The notes beneath the pieces are model-generated. The model saw only the letters and a list, made by a program, of their open reading frames with translations. It had not been told where the DNA came from and did no database searches. From assembly GCA_027686065.1 (NCBI GenBank), contig JAQCTH010000081.1, forward strand, positions 4,367 to 15,518: a stretch of DNA of 11,152 nucleotides. Reading direction: 5' to 3'. The stretch is from Clostridiaceae bacterium AF10-41 (lineage in GTDB: Bacteria > Bacillota > Clostridia > Clostridiales > Clostridiaceae). This document shows positions 7,114-11,152 of the stretch, piece after piece (within the stretch, counting starts at the first letter, position 1; each line of letters opens with the position of its first letter). The position numbers were made by a program, and so were the translations under genes.

Positions 7114-8865
7114 TTATTTAGGCAATTTAAATATAACTTTAGTTCCAATTCCCTCTTTACTACTTACTTCTATTCCATATTCTTTGCCATAGTTTAGTTG
7201 TATTCTCTCGTGAACATTTATCAAGCCTACTCTGTTTATAGATTCTTTATTATTAAAAACCTTATTTATTTGACTACTGCTCATCCCCTTACCATTGTCA
7301 CTTATTTCTATAAATATATTTTGGTCTTCTACATATCCTCTTATTTTTATTTCACCTTTCTTACTCTCACCTTCCATACTATAAAAAATTGCATTTTCTA
7401 CAATTGGCTGTAATATTAATGCTGGAACCATTATATGTTTTATTTCATTATCTATATCTATATTTATCACAAAACTATCTGGATATCTTATTTTTTGAAG
7501 ATCTACATAAGTTTTAATCATTTCTATCTCATCCTCTAAAGAGATTAGTTCACTGGCTCTTGGTAATATACTTCTTAAAAGTTTCGAAAAATTATATAGC
7601 ATTTCTTCTGCTTCTTCATTCTTATTCATTGATACAAGAAATCTAACACCACTTAATGTATTATATAGAAAATGTGGATTAATTTGAGCTTGAAGAAAAC
7701 TTAATTCTGCAATACGTTTTTGTTTTTCCTTTTCCTTTATCTCTTCTATAGAATCATCTAGCCATTTAACCATATTATTAAAAGACTCCTCTAAATCTCC
7801 TATTTCATCATTTCTGTCAATTTCAACTTTAACTTTTAAGTTTCCCTTCATCACTTTTTCTATTGTATTTTTTATATTAATTACAGGTTTAGTAACCCAA
7901 ACAGAAATTTTATATACTACTACCGATGACACTATTATTACTAAAGCTAAAGTCAAAAGAAACTTTTGTGTTATTTGTTTTATAGGTTGTCTAACTATAT
8001 GTAATGGTATTTCCTCTATTATAGACCACTCGTACCTATCTAATGTATCTATCAACTTCATATAATCTGTATTATCTCTTTTAAATATAGAATACCATTC
8101 CTCTGTTTTTAAATAATCTCCATAATCTAATTCTTTATAATAATTTTTTCCTATAAGCCTCTTATCTTTTCCCGATATTATATTTCCTTCTTTATCTATA
8201 ATATAAATATTTCTTCCATCTTTTATAATTCTATTATATCTATCATATAACATTTTTTCACTTACATCCATTATAAGTACGCCTAAGGTTTCATCTGTAA
8301 TCAAATCCTTAATTAATCTTCCCATTCTAAATATACATTTGTAAGGACCTATTCCCTCTTCATCTTCGAATGTACTTATAAGTACAGTATTACCATCTGC
8401 TTTTACTATTTCATTATACCAGACTTCATTTTTTATAGACTTCATTGTGTACTTATTTTTCGAATAAGTACTAAAACTAAAACCGTTTTCAGAAATTACA
8501 TATAGCTCAGGCTTCATATTATATTTTCCATATCTCCATACTTGTTCATTTAATAGACCTTCTACATATTTATCAGCATCTAATGCCTCTTGAGTATTGT
8601 TGAAGACATCTTCCCTTGTAATAGACAAAATACTTACTAGCTTATTATCCTCTACAATGTTATTACCTATTTCTTCAATATTCGATAAAAGTATTGAGAT
8701 ATTATCTGCTACCTCTTCTAATATTTCACTATTCATTTTTCCTATTTCTATTTGAACTATCTTGTTAGTATCTTTTATAGACCACGTTCCTATAATTATT
8801 GAAACTACAATTATAAATGTTACTAATAGTAAACATAATTTTAAAGTTATACTTTTTATTTTCAT
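7114..8865 (-). CDS. YesM-type sensor histidine kinase
   Basis: A 583-residue membrane kinase of the LytS/YesM class. Transmembrane segment 1 is at about 9-26, followed by an extracellular domain of about 275 residues (probably double-Cache-like, judged from size and the LYVISENGF and IYIIDKEGNII segments). Transmembrane segment 2 is at about 302-322, then a HAMP linker (325-378) and a charged coiled stretch (EEIKEKEKQKRIAEL). The His_kinase domain follows with His398 in QAQINPHFLYNTL. The ATPase boxes are QPIVENAIF (N-box, Asn491), DNGKGM (523-528) and GLINVHERIQLNYG. An in-frame TTG at 8880 would add five residues, but GAGGT (8874-8878) is spaced eight bases from the ATG at 8865, so that start is preferred. 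It forms an operon with the AraC-type regulator. The signal is unknown; the neighbouring BMP-family anchor protein is a candidate partner. A cre-like site and a repeat cluster precede the gene. Confidence 0.95.
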   Translation of the reverse strand: MKIKSITLKLCLLLVTFIIVVSIIIGTWSIKDTNKIVQIEIGKMNSEILEEVADNISILLSNIEEIGNNIVEDNKLVSILSITREDVFNNTQEALDADKYVEGLLNEQVWRYGKYNMKPELYVISENGFSFSTYSKNKYTMKSIKNEVWYNEIVKADGNTVLISTFEDEEGIGPYKCIFRMGRLIKDLITDETLGVLIMDVSEKMLYDRYNRIIKDGRNIYIIDKEGNIISGKDKRLIGKNYYKELDYGDYLKTEEWYSIFKRDNTDYMKLIDTLDRYEWSIIEEIPLHIVRQPIKQITQKFLLTLALVIIVSSVVVYKISVWVTKPVINIKNTIEKVMKGNLKVKVEIDRNDEIGDLEESFNNMVKWLDDSIEEIKEKEKQKRIAELSFLQAQINPHFLYNTLSGVRFLVSMNKNEEAEEMLYNFSKLLRSILPRASELISLEDEIEMIKTYVDLQKIRYPDSFVINIDIDNEIKHIMVPALILQPIVENAIFYSMEGESKKGEIKIRGYVEDQNIFIEISDNGKGMSSSQINKVFNNKESINRVGLINVHERIQLNYGKEYGIEVSSKEGIGTKVIFKLPK

Positions 8866-8873
8866 TATTAAAT

Positions 8874-8878
8874 ACCTC
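8874..8878 (-). promoter_or_regulatory. Ribosome binding site that fixes the kinase start
   Basis: GAGGT on the minus strand is eight bases upstream of the ATG at 8865. It overlaps the alternative TTG codon at 8880, which has no ribosome site of its own. Confidence 0.65.
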
Positions 8879-8921
8879 AATACTTAAATGTTGATTTATT
8901 TTAGTTCATAATTATTTTATA

Positions 8922-8935
8922 TGTAAGCGGTAACA
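8922..8935 (+). promoter_or_regulatory. cre-like operator upstream of the sensor kinase gene
   Basis: TGTAAGCGGTAACA matches the CcpA cre consensus TGWAANCGNTNWCA at every position. It ends 57 bases before the kinase start codon, overlapping the likely promoter core, which is a repressing position. It shares TGTAAGCGGTA with the site at 370-383, in opposite orientation relative to the downstream gene. CcpA control of the sensor would silence nucleoside use when better carbon is available. The LacI-family protein encoded at 394-1419 is an alternative binder. Confidence 0.7.
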
Positions 8936-8940
8936 AATAA

Positions 8941-9019
8941 TAAGTTCACAATATATACTAATTGTTCACTGCTCACTGTTACTGTATCAAAAAAACTATG
9001 ATTGTACACTGTGAACTTA
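8941..9019. repeat. Cluster of inverted and direct repeats before the kinase operon
   Basis: A perfect 10-base inverted repeat, TAAGTTCACA (8941-8950) and TGTGAACTTA (9010-9019), frames the cluster. Between and overlapping these, the minus strand has direct repeats CAGTGTACAAT (9001-9011) and CAGTGAACAAT (8961-8971), exactly 40 bases apart. Three almost tandem CAGTRA units also occur (CAGTAA, CAGTGA, CAGTGA at 8984, 8978 and 8971, counting downward). AraC-type response regulators usually bind direct repeats on one helix face, and 40 bases is close to four turns. Autoregulation by the regulator at 6353-7102 is the simplest reading. The arrays are seen directly, the binding protein is inferred. 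Confidence 0.6.
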
Positions 9020-9150
9020 ATAAAATTTCTTTGTAATTTAAATATAATTTTACTAAACTTATATCCTCTGTGTCTATGATTATTCTAATAATATTTTAAT
9101 TTTCTAAATTTTCAATTATAGAAATCAAATCAATTAATTATTATATACTA

Positions 9151-9188
9151 GAAAAGTATAAGCTAAGAATATAAAATTCTCAGCTTAT
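9151..9188 (-). terminator. Intrinsic terminator of pyrG
   Basis: On the minus strand the arm ATAAGCTGAGAAT (9176-9188) pairs with ATTCTTAGCTTAT (9158-9170), allowing one G-U pair, around a five-base loop, giving a 13-bp stem. This is followed by ACTTTTCT. It starts 17 bases after the pyrG stop codon. The U-tract is short, but the position and stem fit an intrinsic terminator separating pyrG from the kinase operon. Confidence 0.7.
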
Positions 9189-9205
9189 TTAAATTATCTT
9201 ATATT

Positions 9206-10842
<1,637 letters not shown>

Positions 10843-10941
10843 CTCTTGACACTAAGTTCCCTACTTGATATAATCATAATTACCTCACTATTTATGATGG
10901 GTTCATAATGTCTAAATTCAATAAGTAGTATAATAACATAA

Positions 10942-10978
10942 ATAAATAAATAAATCTATATATTTTTTATTTATTTAT
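10942..10978 (-). terminator. AT-only 13-bp inverted repeat at the end of the gene upstream of pyrG
   Basis: ATAAATAAATAAA (10966-10978) pairs perfectly with TTTATTTATTTAT (10942-10954) across an 11-base loop on the minus strand. It overlaps the stop codon of the partial gene at the right edge. It is followed by TTATGTTATT rather than a clean U-run. The four-base periodicity (TAAA/TTTA) makes the pairing register ambiguous. It may end the upstream transcript, but a stem with no GC pair is weak. Confidence 0.35.
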
Positions 10979-11151
10979 ATTATTTTGTTTAATCCTTCTT
11001 CTATTTTAAAATACATTTCTCTAAATTCCTTATTCACCAATATCTTTTCTTGAGCCTTATTAATATTATAACTTATACTCTTATCACTAATAATCTCTAG
11101 CATTTCTTTTACTTTTTCCTTATCTAAACATTTATAATTTTTCAATAATAA
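10975..11151 (-). CDS. Unrecognised protein, C-terminal 58 residues (cut by window edge)
   Basis: An open frame enters from the right edge and ends at TAA (10975-10977), about 167 bases before the pyrG start. The residues seen are charged and probably helical: KNYKCLDKEKVKEMLEII, then SISYNINKAQEKILVNKEF, ending in KIEEGLNKII. There are no glycine-rich loops, cysteine pairs or hydrophobic spans. I do not recognise a family. In Bacillus the gene before pyrG is rpoE (RNA polymerase delta), but the lack of the acidic tail typical of that protein argues against it here. It is called coding because the frame is open to the edge with codon use like its neighbours and ends just before an inverted repeat. 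Other frames on this strand contain early stops. Confidence 0.55.
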   Translation of the reverse strand, partial: LLLKNYKCLDKEKVKEMLEIISDKSISYNINKAQEKILVNKEFREMYFKIEEGLNKII

Positions 11152-11152
11152 T

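Larger units (their letters stand above)
8866..9205. other. Regulatory intergenic region between pyrG and the sensor kinase
   Basis: No gene is visible in these 340 bases. From the kinase end outward the region holds the kinase ribosome site, a consensus cre-like site (8922-8935), a cluster of CAGTGA/GTGAAC repeats (8941-9019), about 130 bases of plain AT-rich sequence, and the pyrG terminator (9151-9188). The kinase promoter must lie here. A TATAAA box (minus strand, about 8917-8922) is the best -10 candidate, but its -35 is poor. If it is real, the cre site overlaps the promoter core. Confidence 0.6.

Noticed and set aside
8478..8491. A further cre-like sequence, TAAAACCGTTTTCA, inside the kinase gene
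   Set aside because: It misses the invariant G of the consensus and lies in coding sequence, so it is not called.
8866..8880. TTG start at 8880 for the sensor kinase
   Set aside because: The only ribosome-like site overlaps this codon and is correctly spaced for the ATG at 8865.
10942..10978. TTTA/TAAA short tandem repeat as a mobile or phase-variable element
   Set aside because: Only a few four-base units in a spacer with no coding effect; better described as an AT-only inverted repeat.

Overview
The window is AT-rich DNA from a low-GC Gram-positive bacterium. A Clostridium sensu stricto-like organism is the best guess, from codon use (AGA, ATA, TTA), strong GGAGG ribosome sites, Gram-positive-type pyrimidine-nucleoside phosphorylase, and a YesM/YesN-type two-component pair. 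The species cannot be fixed from the sequence alone. Every gene I can support is on the minus strand, so transcription runs from the right edge to the left.

Reading in the direction of transcription: (1) 10975-11151 holds the last 58 codons of an unrecognised gene. (2) pyrG (9206-10807, CTP synthase) is followed by a hairpin terminator at 9151-9188. (3) A 325-340 bp regulatory gap (8866-9205) carries a consensus CcpA cre site and a cluster of CAGTGA/GTGAAC repeats. (4) A two-component pair follows: a YesM-type sensor kinase (7114-8865) and a short AraC-type response regulator (6353-7102). (5) After a 203 bp gap comes a tight four-gene cluster: a membrane-anchored BMP/Med-family nucleoside-binding-like protein (5067-6149), pdp (3747-5051), deoC (3064-3729) and deoB (1863-3062). 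(6) An AT-rich 443 bp gap has no visible gene. (7) A LacI-family repressor (394-1419) follows. (8) The window ends in the first 97 codons of a BMP-family lipoprotein (1-291), probably the first gene of a nucleoside ABC importer that continues past the left edge.

The enzymes form a complete route for pyrimidine (deoxy)nucleosides. Pdp releases the base and (deoxy)ribose-1-phosphate, DeoB isomerises this to the 5-phosphate, and DeoC cleaves deoxyribose-5-phosphate to glyceraldehyde-3-phosphate and acetaldehyde. Three exact matches to the cre consensus occur: before the kinase gene, inside the BMP-anchor gene, and before the lipoprotein gene. They suggest that the whole nucleoside locus is under carbon catabolite repression.

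The most interesting point is the arrangement itself. A BMP-family binding protein that has lost its lipobox and kept an uncleaved N-terminal anchor lies directly between a sensor kinase/AraC regulator pair and the deo enzymes. This looks like a three-component extracellular nucleoside-sensing module, analogous to known sugar-sensing binding-protein/kinase/regulator trios. That reading is inference from architecture and gene order.
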